DNA of 64,000 bases from an uncultured Carboxylicivirga sp. (lineage in GTDB: Bacteria; Bacteroidota; Bacteroidia; Bacteroidales; Marinilabiliaceae): positions 3,658,001 through 3,722,000 of the forward strand of contig NZ_OY771430.1 in NCBI RefSeq assembly GCF_963674565.1, written 5' to 3'. Under the pieces are notes generated by a model. The model ran no database searches and was not told where the DNA came from. It worked only from the letters and a program-made list of their open reading frames with translations. The translations under genes were made by a program, and so were the position numbers. Below, piece after piece: positions 46,612 through 55,647 of this stretch (its first letter is position 1; every line of letters starts with the position of its first letter).

Positions 46612-47661
46612 ATGCACAAATCTAAATCCCTGTTTCTGTCATTTCTTTTTATTATTATCAATCTTTCTGCTCAAGAAAAAGGCTCATTTATAATTTCAAC
46701 AACACCACAAAATGCCACCATAAGTCTGGAGGAATTTCCTGATATCCAGAAAAATTCACCTGCACAATTCGTCGATTACAAACCACTGAAATATAAAGTG
46801 AAAATCAGTAAAGACAATTATCACGATGTTTATACACTGGTGACTTGTTATGCTGATTCAACTATGGAGTATCATTTTGATCTCACCCCAAAGACTGGAA
46901 GTGTCAGTATTCAATCAAATCCATATAAGGCAATAGTTTACCTCGACAATCAATTAATTGGCTACACACCAGTCAATAATTATCCAATCAGTTGGGGGAA
47001 ACATCATATAAGAATCGCGTACAATGATTATGACGATTACAATAACACATTTGTAATTAATGAAGATACAACGCATACCATTACACATGATTTTACAGAT
47101 TTCAACCTTGATAATTATGAGGATGACAAACCGTTGATTACTGATAAACCTGATCCGTTTTATTTTGAAAAGCCATATGTGCAGGAAACAAATAGTGATG
47201 GGAACGAAGAAATGGATGATAAAGCTAAATTTGGATTTGGCTCAGTTGGTATGTTTGCTATACTGGGAAGCAATGGAGCAAAAGGAACAACCTGGCGTTA
47301 TGGTGCAGATATTGGTCATTTTTTACGCTTGTATGGAGAAAGTAATACACAATCAAACATTACCGGATTTGGACTAGATTTTATTGCACCTGCTGATTTT
47401 GGAGGAGTTGCTATTTATGGTAAAGTCGGTGGTATGGCACGAACTTATGACGGTGGATATAATGGCGATATCGTTACAACATTCTTAATTATTGGTGGAG
47501 GAATAGGTATCAAACCAATTCCTCATTTTCAGGTTTTCGGGGAATTCGATATTAACATATACGATCAGGAACAACATCCGGATGATATACAGGCATGGAA
47601 AGATCAATTCCCTGGATATTCGCCTGTAACAGGTTGGTTAGGCATGAGGGTAGCTTTCTAA
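46612..47661 (+). CDS. PEGA domain-containing secreted protein
   Basis: 349 residues from ATG 46612, which begins a signal peptide (MHKSKSLFLSFLFIIINLSA). Two PEGA-like beta units follow: FIISTTPQNATISLEEFPDI and SVSIQSNPYKAIVYLDNQLIGYTPVNNYP. The C-terminal 150 residues alternate like a small outer-membrane barrel and end in WLGMRVAF. PEGA units often bind cell-surface polymers; the combination with a barrel suggests an outer-membrane protein with a periplasmic or exposed module. Function is unknown. Confidence 0.75.
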   Translation: MHKSKSLFLSFLFIIINLSAQEKGSFIISTTPQNATISLEEFPDIQKNSPAQFVDYKPLKYKVKISKDNYHDVYTLVTCYADSTMEYHFDLTPKTGSVSIQSNPYKAIVYLDNQLIGYTPVNNYPISWGKHHIRIAYNDYDDYNNTFVINEDTTHTITHDFTDFNLDNYEDDKPLITDKPDPFYFEKPYVQETNSDGNEEMDDKAKFGFGSVGMFAILGSNGAKGTTWRYGADIGHFLRLYGESNTQSNITGFGLDFIAPADFGGVAIYGKVGGMARTYDGGYNGDIVTTFLIIGGGIGIKPIPHFQVFGEFDINIYDQEQHPDDIQAWKDQFPGYSPVTGWLGMRVAF

Positions 47662-47718
47662 AAGGTTGCTCCAGGTTAATTTGATCAACCAAAATTTATT
47701 TTGATTATTACCTTTTGT

Positions 47719-47726
47719 TACATTTG
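47719..47726 (+). promoter_or_regulatory. -7 box for the CPBP protease gene
   Basis: TACATTTG matches TAnnTTTG, 15 bp before the ATG at 47742, and argues against the upstream TTG start at 47715. Confidence 0.5.
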
Positions 47727-47741
47727 AATAAAATCAAACGA

Positions 47742-48644
47742 ATGACAAAAGGCACATTAAATCATTTTCCTCCTATTCTAAAATTATTAACCCTTATAAT
47801 AATTGTTCTTACAGGCTCATTAGTACTTTCACTGATAAGTCTTTTAATAGCCAAACCAATATTTGGAGTTGATATTAACTCAGCAGATGATATTTATAAC
47901 AACATCCAGTTTCTTCAGGTCCTTCAGATTCTTCAAAGCTTATTAGTCTTTATATTACCCTCTGCTTTAGCTGTACATTTGCTATATTTCAAGAATAATG
48001 AGGTAATACCAGGAAGAGGTAAATTTAATCTTGCTTTTTTCCTTATTGCCTTCATTTCAATATTACTTAGTCAGTCTTTTATTTCGTGGACAGCCTGGAT
48101 CAACCAACAACTTCAATTACCCGAATTTCTGAGTGGCGTAACCAATTGGATTTCATTAAAAGAAGAGCAAGCTGCTAATTTAACAGATTTAATGCTTACA
48201 ACTTCTGATTGGAAACAGACTTTAGTAACCGTTTTTCTGATTGCTGTTTTACCGGCCATTGGAGAAGAGTGGTTGTTCAGAGGATTGATTCAACGTGAAT
48301 TAATGAACCTTGTGAAAAATGCGCATATAGCTGTAATTATCACCGCAATCATTTTCAGTGCAATTCATATTCAGTTCCTGACCTTTCTGCCAAGATTTGT
48401 ACTGGGTTTGATTCTGGGTTATATGATGATTTATTCCCGTAATATATGGATGCCAATAACAGCCCATTTTACAAATAATTTTATGGCTGTGGTTCTGTAT
48501 CAATTTTACAAGGGAAATGAACCTGATTTTCCTAATAATGAAATTGATTATTCGTTTGATGCCAATGTCATCATTAGTCTGGTAATCATCATTGGTTCTA
48601 TCATTGTTACTTACCAATTAGGCAAAAAGCAAGTTAACTCCTAA
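47742..48644 (+). CDS. CPBP family intramembrane metalloprotease
   Basis: 300 residues from ATG 47742, 6-8 membrane spans. The ABI/CPBP motifs are present: IGEEWLFRGLIQREL (motif 1, EExxxR), FSAIHIQFLTFLPRFVLGL (motif 2, FxxxH), and PITAHFTNN (motif 3). Such proteins are glutamic-type intramembrane proteases; some process prenylated or peptide substrates. The substrate here is unknown. Confidence 0.9.
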   Translation: MTKGTLNHFPPILKLLTLIIIVLTGSLVLSLISLLIAKPIFGVDINSADDIYNNIQFLQVLQILQSLLVFILPSALAVHLLYFKNNEVIPGRGKFNLAFFLIAFISILLSQSFISWTAWINQQLQLPEFLSGVTNWISLKEEQAANLTDLMLTTSDWKQTLVTVFLIAVLPAIGEEWLFRGLIQRELMNLVKNAHIAVIITAIIFSAIHIQFLTFLPRFVLGLILGYMMIYSRNIWMPITAHFTNNFMAVVLYQFYKGNEPDFPNNEIDYSFDANVIISLVIIIGSIIVTYQLGKKQVNS

Positions 48645-48788
48645 CTAGGCTCAATAAATCGTTATTCTCATATTGGATAAGAAGTTGATAATTGCTATTT
48701 TAACAAACTATAAAATCCAAAACAAGAACTTTTAACTATAAGCACACCACCCATGTGTTTAACTATACCCTTAAATTGAAGCTAATTA

Positions 48789-49454
48789 ATGAGAATAAAT
48801 GAAGTTAATGGAATACGTGGCTGGATAGCATTTATTTCTTCAGGAACCACATTGGGTTTAATGGCTGGAATCTTCTTATTTAATGACCTCAACAAAGAAA
48901 TTTCTTTTGATATTCTCCTAATCTGTGGAATTACTGGTGGAGCACTTGGTTGGCTAATGGGATATTTTTACAGCCGCAAAACAAATATGGATACTGCCTA
49001 TGTCCATTTATATCGCTCAGCTGATGGAGATTCTTTTTACAGACGAACTCATAACAAGAATCTGGACGGACGTTTTTTAAAAGCTATTGACCGTTTTAGC
49101 AACAACGAATTAATCACAGCAGTAGCCATGAGATATCACAGGCTTTCAGATCAAAGTACCAACAAGCTACTGGATGAAATTCACACCCGTTCATTATCCC
49201 AAAAAAAAGTTCGCCAAATCTATACCTCAAAAAAATTCTATAAAGATTTGTCGTCCGAAGACTGTCCTTGCTGTGAATGCTCAGAACATGTAATTATCAG
49301 GAATAAAAAAGTAAGTTTTTGTTTGGTATGCGGATACAATATAAAATACGACAATCCCAAATCTATCTTAAACAGGCTTAGATGGAAAATGGGTTTTTAT
49401 AGTCAGGGGAAATTATCGTTGGAGGATATTGAAAAAATTATCTTTGATAAATAA
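48789..49454 (+). CDS. Hypothetical membrane protein with C-terminal zinc ribbon
   Basis: 221 residues. Two membrane spans near residues 14-32 and 40-60 lead into a charged cytoplasmic part of about 90 residues, then a zinc-ribbon-like motif DCPCCECSEHVIIRNKK with FCLVCGYN (about residues 155-185), giving two CxxC knuckles separated by about 18 residues, and a tail ending in LSLEDIEKIIF. I do not recognise a family. The architecture suits a membrane-tethered nucleic-acid or protein-binding protein. Confidence 0.65.
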   Translation: MRINEVNGIRGWIAFISSGTTLGLMAGIFLFNDLNKEISFDILLICGITGGALGWLMGYFYSRKTNMDTAYVHLYRSADGDSFYRRTHNKNLDGRFLKAIDRFSNNELITAVAMRYHRLSDQSTNKLLDEIHTRSLSQKKVRQIYTSKKFYKDLSSEDCPCCECSEHVIIRNKKVSFCLVCGYNIKYDNPKSILNRLRWKMGFYSQGKLSLEDIEKIIFDK

Positions 49455-49564
49455 CTTTGAATTAATAGTGACCTTCCTTACCATAATCGCCAAAGTAATT
49501 CTATTTGCACATTTTATTACATTAATGTGACGAATATCTGTAGGCTTCAACCACCATATCATAA

Positions 49565-49572
49565 TATCTTTG
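49565..49572 (+). promoter_or_regulatory. -7 box for the GH27 lipoprotein gene
   Basis: TATCTTTG followed by CA matches TAnnTTTG and lies 24 bp before the ATG at 49597. It rules out the ATG-like start at 49570. Confidence 0.55.
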
Positions 49573-49596
49573 CATAAAATATCACTAAAACAAAAA

Positions 49597-50976
49597 ATGT
49601 ACTTCATGAATCAGAGATCTATGAAATTTGTTTTTTCGATGGCTGTTGTAGCTCTTCTTGCTGCATGTAATACTCCAAAGAAAAAGACAGAAGTTGTCGA
49701 TTTTAAACAATGGGCAAAAACACCTCCAATGGGATGGAATAGCTGGGATTGCTATGGTCCCACAGTACAGGAACATGAGATAAAAGCCAATGCTGATTAC
49801 ATGGCCGAAAATCTAAAAGATTACGGCTGGGAATATGTAGTGGTTGATATCAGATGGTTTGTTGAAAATACCAAATCACACGGTTACAATCAAACCGATC
49901 CAGTTTATGTAATGGATGAATACGGTAGATACATGCCTGCTGTTAACCGTTTCCCATCTGCAGCCGATGGCAGTGGCTTTAAGGCTTTGGGTGATTACAT
50001 CCATAATAAAGGATTGAAATTTGGGATTCACATTATGCGTGGGATTCCAAAAATGGCAGTAGATCAGAAATTACCTATAAAAGGAGCTGACGGCATCACT
50101 GCAGATCAGATCTACACTACAGAGAATCAGTGTAAATGGCTTAAAGACAATTATACAATTGTTGCTGATAAACCAGGTGCTCAGGAATATTATAATTCAA
50201 TTTTTGAGTTATATGCCGAATGGGGAGTTGATTTTATAAAGATTGATGACCTTTCTGCTCCTATTTACCATGCGGATGAGATAGATTTAATCAGAAAGGC
50301 TATTGATAATTGCGGTCGTCAGATTGTGTTAAGTACATCTCCGGGAGAAACACCTGTAGACGCTGCAGCTCATGTTAGCGAGAATGCAAATATGTGGCGA
50401 ATGGTGAATGATGTTTGGGATAGCTGGTGGCACATCCGTCATTTAATGGAAGTATCACAAGACTGGTATCAATATATTAAGCCTGGAACATGGCCTGATT
50501 GTGATATGATTCCACTGGGTAGATTATCAATCAGAGGTGAAGTGGGTGATGACCGGATGACTAACCTGACACAAGACGAGCAATACACTTTAATGACTTT
50601 CTTTACTATTTTCCGTTCTCCTCTAATGTTTGGTGGCGATCTTCCAAGTAACGATGATTTCACCCTATCACTTCTTACCAATAAAGAAGTTCTGAAAATG
50701 CATGCTCAAAGCTCACAAGTTCGGCAGTTATATCTTAAAGATGATAAAGCGGCAGTTACGTCTAAAAACGAAGCAGAAGGTTCTACTTACCTGGCCTTAT
50801 TTAATCTTTCAGATAATTCTGAACAGGAAGTAGACGTTAAGTTTGCTGATCTTGGACTTTCAGGAAAATTAAAAATTACCAACTTATGGACTGGAGAAGT
50901 AATTGGTCAAATAGAAGCTGAAACATTTAGTCAAGTTCTGGCTCCTCATGCTTCAGTTCTTTACATCATTGAATAA
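49597..50976 (+). CDS. GH27 alpha-galactosidase lipoprotein
   Basis: 459 residues from ATG 49597; ATGs at 49606 and 49621 are also possible. A lipoprotein signal MKFVFSMAVVALLAACNTP places it on a membrane. The GH27 domain fills the rest: PPMGWNSWDCYGP, YVVVDIRWF, KFGIHIMRGIP, the nucleophile region VDFIKIDDLS, the acid/base region WRMVNDVWDSWW, and PLMFGGDLP. The C-terminal beta-sandwich ends LAPHASVLYIIE. It would cleave terminal alpha-galactose from short glycans. It is a clear paralogue of the larger GH27 at 55.6-58.5 kb and lacks its extra modules. Confidence 0.93.
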   Translation: MYFMNQRSMKFVFSMAVVALLAACNTPKKKTEVVDFKQWAKTPPMGWNSWDCYGPTVQEHEIKANADYMAENLKDYGWEYVVVDIRWFVENTKSHGYNQTDPVYVMDEYGRYMPAVNRFPSAADGSGFKALGDYIHNKGLKFGIHIMRGIPKMAVDQKLPIKGADGITADQIYTTENQCKWLKDNYTIVADKPGAQEYYNSIFELYAEWGVDFIKIDDLSAPIYHADEIDLIRKAIDNCGRQIVLSTSPGETPVDAAAHVSENANMWRMVNDVWDSWWHIRHLMEVSQDWYQYIKPGTWPDCDMIPLGRLSIRGEVGDDRMTNLTQDEQYTLMTFFTIFRSPLMFGGDLPSNDDFTLSLLTNKEVLKMHAQSSQVRQLYLKDDKAAVTSKNEAEGSTYLALFNLSDNSEQEVDVKFADLGLSGKLKITNLWTGEVIGQIEAETFSQVLAPHASVLYIIE

Positions 50977-50995
50977 TAAGAATACAATTTATATT

Positions 50996-51029
50996 AAAAA
51001 AGCGGCTCCTATTTGGAACCGCTTTTTTT
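50996..51029. terminator. Bidirectional terminator between GH27 and GH43 genes
   Basis: AAAAAAGCGG (50996-51005) and CCGCTTTTTTT (51019-51029) with inner TCC/GGA pairing give a stem with A and U tracts on both sides, serving two convergent genes. Confidence 0.85.
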
Positions 51030-51032
51030 GTT

Positions 51033-54000
51033 TTATTCTACTATGAAGTTTTTATGTGTTATAACTACTCCATTTTCGTATGTTTCTTTAACGATGTAGA
51101 TTCCTTTTTTTTGATTTTTTTTTTTGCTAACCTTTTTACCAGTTAGATCATACATTTCCTCGGATACTACTTTGCCATTGGCTTTTCTTCCATCTGCTTT
51201 TAATTCATCCGTAATTCCTGTTGAAATGGTATGATCGAGGATTACGGGTTCAATTCCTGCACGGGTTGGTACAACTTGTTTAATGGTCCCATCCTCATTG
51301 AATTCCAATTTATCAATACAAACTTCGCGGTGTACACCCGGATCATTATTCAGATAATTGGCATTGATTCGATGATACACAATATACCATTCGTCAGTTC
51401 CTGGTATCTGAAGTATAGAGTTGTGCGCTGTACCATACAATTCATTATCAGCATCCTGAATAATTACAATTGGCTCTTCTGCTACGTTAATCGGTCCCAT
51501 AGGAGAGGTAGAAGTACCATAAGCCACGTGATAGTTTGGCGAACCTGTATCATCAACCGACCAAAGGAAATAGTAAAGGCCATTGCGATAGAAGACATAA
51601 CCTGCCTCGCGGAAGGCATAATCGCTTAATGAACCACCTTGCGGAGTAATAACTGTAACAGTACTCTCATTAATCGAGATCATATCTTCGTTTAATTCAG
51701 CAACTGCCATAAATCCATTACCATAGTAAAAATAGCTTTTGCCTGATACAGGATCGGTGAAAACATCACCATCGATTAACTGACCTCCAATACCATCAGG
51801 TAGTTGCGAAATCATTGGCTCACCCGAATCGATAAACGGACCAGTAGGATCGTTGGCTACAGCCACTCCAATTTCTTTCTTATCTCCTGCATTACCACTG
51901 AAATAGAAGTAATATTTATAAGAGCCATCGGCCATCTTCTTCTCATCAATACAAGGAGCCCACGCATTACCTGTAGCCCAGGATACCTGATCTGTACTTA
52001 AATCTAGTATGGTACCTTCATTGGTCCAGTGAACCAAATCAGGCGAAGAGAATACATCAAAACTAAAACCACCCCAACCGGCATAGCCATCAGTAGTTGG
52101 ATAAATATAAAAACGGCCAGTTTTTTCAGAATACAACACATCCGGATCAGCATGAAATTCAGGCAATACAGGATTACCTTCAACTGCCACATTCACCTGG
52201 TAAGTCACTGTACTTCCACTTTGAGTGAAAGAATATGTTATGGCTCCATTGGTAAAATTCTGTGCTCCGGTTGGACTAATTACCGAACCTGGCGAAGCGT
52301 ATAATTCCGGATCGAAACTACTGATATCTGTACCATAATTTACAGCAATCTTAATTACTTTATCGGTGGTATTAATTTCACATCCATTGTTTCTGATGTT
52401 GATATTTCGGGCACCTTCAGGTTCATTTGTCAGGGCAGCACTTGGCCATTTTGCAATAATCCGTTCGAGTTCTTCCTGCGAAAGAGAGATGGTTGTTCCA
52501 TGACGCGCATTGATGCTGTAGTTATCCTGCACATAGGTGAAATTTTGCAGATCAGGAGAAACACAATACTGATAATGTCCACTGGTATAACAATCGTACA
52601 TCAAAACCCAGTCATCAGAATTAATCAGCTGAAATACTCCTGAACCTTCAACTGCCAGTGTAGTTTGCTGCTTAGGAGGTGTTGGATCGCTCCACTGCGA
52701 ACTTGGTGCTTCGCCTTCTGCCTGCGTTAATGTTGATGATGTAACCTGACTGATTCCACCCAATGATTCATTCTTAAAGAACATATAATACAGATTGTCA
52801 GCATCGTTAAATACGATGTCGCCATCTATAGTTGCAGTTCCACGGTCGAACAATATTTGTGGTTCACCTTCCAGATCAGTAAAATCTTCGTTAGCATAGC
52901 AATAGTAAACACGGTCATAAGGAGCTGTTGCATCTCCTGTATAAAGAGAGAAGTAAACCATATATTTACCAACTGCAGGATCGTAAATGGTTTGCGGTGC
53001 CCAAACACGCAAAACATTAGCCCAGATATCAGGCCATCTTTCTGGGAAGTGAACCGTTGAATGTGTCCAGTTAACCAGGTCATTTGATCTTAAAAGAACC
53101 ATTCCTCTGTTACTGCTCCATCCTTCAGCGGACTTCATGTCGGTTACAACCATATAAAAATATCCATCTTCACCTCTTAAAATATGTGGATCCCTCACAC
53201 CGCCTTTCAAAGAGATTGTATCAGAACTGATTATACGTTGCCCGTTATTCAGAGGAGTATAATCAAATCCATTATTACTTACGGCAAACCGGATTTGTTC
53301 TCCATCAGTATCATTTCCTGTAAAATAAGAGAACAGATAAGCAGCACGATCTTCTTTTTCGGCTACCCATACCTCAAATGTTTTAGTTGCTGATTCTTCA
53401 CCTTTGATAACAGTCGCAGTAAGAATCACTTTCTTCTTTCCATTACCTGTTGGTGAAAGCTGTACGACTTTTCCAACATTATCAAGATATTCCGGAGAAT
53501 CTGATGACCATACAACCATCGATCCTTCATCAGTCTTGATTGGTAAACCAATAGAAGACTTAATATTGTTGATATTTCCTGTAATGCTTAGATTTTCAAG
53601 ATCTATGTTTACACTAGTTTCATCGCTATATTGCGGCAATACAGTAACCTCAATTTCTTTTGTTCCGGATACATTATTGTAAGTAAGAGTAGCGGTCATA
53701 ACCACTACAACAGGATCAGATCCAACTGCAGGACGACTTACAACTCCTGTGTTACTAATCACATTTGTATTGCCCGATACCCAGCTAACAGTTACACCAT
53801 TACCTGCAGTTGTTGGCAAAAGAAGGCTTGATCTCACCTGATCAGCATCAGCAATTGTTAAACTTTCGATAGCTGCATTTAAGGTTATTAAGTCATTTAC
53901 ATCATTCAAAGGAGTCAAACTTTCACATATTGTCCAGATGTCAGATTCTTTCAACACACCCTGATATAATGTAAAGTCATCATAACAAGCAGCTTTCAGG

Positions 54001-55325
54001 TATGCATCACCAGAATAACAAGAACGTCCAAGGAAATTATATGCTGTTGCTCCCAAATCTTTTGGATCGACAGTAATGGTTCCCTCAGCAATCAAATCTC
54101 CGTTAACATAGATTCTTCCGTTACCGTTTCGTTGAGTATAGGTAAGATTAATCCATTCTCCTTTTGGTAATTGCTCACCAGCAGAAACTGTTGACTCCGA
54201 AGTCCAATAGGTTTCTGTAATGGCGTAACGCGTTTGAGCTGCTCTGAAGAACAGGTTACCGTTAGCTGCAGAAGCCATATTATCAGAGTTGGCAAAACAC
54301 CAAACAAAGTTTCCATTTCCAGATACATCAGTGGTTGATGGAATTAATAAATTAGTTGATATACTAAAGCTATCTAATGTTGCAACCTGTGCACCAAATC
54401 CTGAACTCAGATTAAAATAACCATTGTTTTCACCCAATCTTAATACAGAACCATCACCATAACTGATAATTTCTGCTCCATTATTTAAGGTACCTGTATA
54501 ATTACCATCAACATCCTGAGCTGTTGCAAAATCAAATTTAGCAAGCACGGTTGTAGGGTAATATTCACTAGAAATTCCTGATAATTCCTCAACCTGATCG
54601 GTACTTAACGGACCATCATAAACCCTGAAGTCAGCAATTTTAGCATTACTTAGATACGCATCACCACTGTAGCACGAACGACCAAGGTAATTATATGGTG
54701 TTGCCCCCAATTCTGATGGCGTCATGGTAATATCGCCACTAACGATCATCTGACCGTTGATATAAATTTTCCCAACTGCATTACGTTGAACATAAATAAT
54801 TGTTTGCCAGCTACCTTTAGTCATAGCTGATGAATTACTTATGCCCGATTCACTACTCCAGTTTGTTGGAGAAATGGCATAACGGGTATTTTTTGCACTA
54901 TAGAAAAGACATCCTTTTGCATCATTGGCAATATCATTAGAATTGGCAAACGTCCATACGAAATTACCATTACCGGTAATACTTGATGTAGTTGGAATAA
55001 ACACCTTGGCCATCACACTGAAATCAGCTAATGAAGCCACTGCCGTGCCAAAAGATGAGCCCAGATCCACATATCCATTTGATGTTCCAAGATCAATTAC
55101 AGTCTGGCCATCGTATGTTGAAATAGTTGCTCCATTTGTTAAACTCGCTGCATAACCATTTCCTGATTCGTCAATAACACTTGTGCTACCCTGCGAATCG
55201 CCTGATAAGCCATAATGTACTTTCAGGTTTTGCCCATGCAAGTTAAATAACATGGACGCTCCCACACTCCACAAAAGAATTGTGAGAATAATTGAGTTGT
55301 TTTTTATTGCCCCTCTACGGTTCAT
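51033..55325 (-). CDS. Multidomain secreted enzyme with two GH43 modules and two LamG domains
   Basis: 1430 residues. Order: signal peptide (1-32); two LamG/concanavalin-like domains (about 35-240 and 260-460) that are near-duplicates, sharing the repeated YN(Y/F)LGRSCYSGDAYL; two Ig-like units (470-655); GH43 module A (658-960); a linker Ig-like unit (970-1052); GH43 module B (1055-1365); C-terminal type IX-like sorting domain (1386-1430, MYDLTGKKVSKKK and KGIYIVKE). Likely catalytic residues are D712 (VRDPHIL), D834 or D836 (IDGDIVF) and E893 in module A, and D1060 (HADPDV), D1185 or D1187 (IDGDVFT) and E1240 (FREAGYV) in module B. GH43 enzymes mostly cut arabinose or xylose linkages. The gene has its own promoter with the 68-bp conserved block upstream. 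Confidence 0.88.
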   Translation of the reverse strand: MNRRGAIKNNSIILTILLWSVGASMLFNLHGQNLKVHYGLSGDSQGSTSVIDESGNGYAASLTNGATISTYDGQTVIDLGTSNGYVDLGSSFGTAVASLADFSVMAKVFIPTTSSITGNGNFVWTFANSNDIANDAKGCLFYSAKNTRYAISPTNWSSESGISNSSAMTKGSWQTIIYVQRNAVGKIYINGQMIVSGDITMTPSELGATPYNYLGRSCYSGDAYLSNAKIADFRVYDGPLSTDQVEELSGISSEYYPTTVLAKFDFATAQDVDGNYTGTLNNGAEIISYGDGSVLRLGENNGYFNLSSGFGAQVATLDSFSISTNLLIPSTTDVSGNGNFVWCFANSDNMASAANGNLFFRAAQTRYAITETYWTSESTVSAGEQLPKGEWINLTYTQRNGNGRIYVNGDLIAEGTITVDPKDLGATAYNFLGRSCYSGDAYLKAACYDDFTLYQGVLKESDIWTICESLTPLNDVNDLITLNAAIESLTIADADQVRSSLLLPTTAGNGVTVSWVSGNTNVISNTGVVSRPAVGSDPVVVVMTATLTYNNVSGTKEIEVTVLPQYSDETSVNIDLENLSITGNINNIKSSIGLPIKTDEGSMVVWSSDSPEYLDNVGKVVQLSPTGNGKKKVILTATVIKGEESATKTFEVWVAEKEDRAAYLFSYFTGNDTDGEQIRFAVSNNGFDYTPLNNGQRIISSDTISLKGGVRDPHILRGEDGYFYMVVTDMKSAEGWSSNRGMVLLRSNDLVNWTHSTVHFPERWPDIWANVLRVWAPQTIYDPAVGKYMVYFSLYTGDATAPYDRVYYCYANEDFTDLEGEPQILFDRGTATIDGDIVFNDADNLYYMFFKNESLGGISQVTSSTLTQAEGEAPSSQWSDPTPPKQQTTLAVEGSGVFQLINSDDWVLMYDCYTSGHYQYCVSPDLQNFTYVQDNYSINARHGTTISLSQEELERIIAKWPSAALTNEPEGARNINIRNNGCEINTTDKVIKIAVNYGTDISSFDPELYASPGSVISPTGAQNFTNGAITYSFTQSGSTVTYQVNVAVEGNPVLPEFHADPDVLYSEKTGRFYIYPTTDGYAGWGGFSFDVFSSPDLVHWTNEGTILDLSTDQVSWATGNAWAPCIDEKKMADGSYKYYFYFSGNAGDKKEIGVAVANDPTGPFIDSGEPMISQLPDGIGGQLIDGDVFTDPVSGKSYFYYGNGFMAVAELNEDMISINESTVTVITPQGGSLSDYAFREAGYVFYRNGLYYFLWSVDDTGSPNYHVAYGTSTSPMGPINVAEEPIVIIQDADNELYGTAHNSILQIPGTDEWYIVYHRINANYLNNDPGVHREVCIDKLEFNEDGTIKQVVPTRAGIEPVILDHTISTGITDELKADGRKANGKVVSEEMYDLTGKKVSKKKNQKKGIYIVKETYENGVVITHKNFIVE

Positions 55326-55441
55326 CTTATTTTTATTATAGTTGTTATCTATTTAAATACGTTCTTAGACATAGTTGGTAACCTTCAAATGATATCACAC
55401 TCACTTTTATTTTGATCTTACCAATTGTTAAAACTACACAT

Positions 55442-55509
55442 CAAAACTAAACAGAAATTAATGTTTGGTTTTTCAATTATTCGGCAATTAGTAATTTGAA
55501 ACTTATCAA
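55442..55509 (-). promoter_or_regulatory. GH43 gene promoter with candidate HTCS site (conserved block copy A)
   Basis: On the minus strand the block contains -7 box TAGTTTTG (55442-55449) and, starting 27 bp upstream of it, the element spanning 55477-55509 with TTGCCGAATAA. The whole 68-bp block aligns without gaps to 60964-61031, 50 of 68 identical by hand count. The leader to the GH43 ATG is about 110 nt. Confidence 0.7.
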
Positions 55510-55590
55510 ATCCCAGGTTCTATTCTCATTATTGTCTGAATATGTCTGAATTAGTAAAAAAGCCATATAACAATGAATAATTTAAAGAGA

Positions 55591-55627
55591 AGAAAGGTTG
55601 CGTTATTTTATTTAACACAACCTTTCT
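55591..55627 (-). terminator. Terminator of the GH2-GH27 operon
   Basis: AGAAAGGTTG (55591-55600) and CAACCTTTCT (55618-55627) are perfect 10-bp arms, 21 bp past the GH27 stop; TTCTCTTT follows on the minus strand. Confidence 0.8.
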
Positions 55628-55647
55628 AAAAAAACGAATCTAAAATT

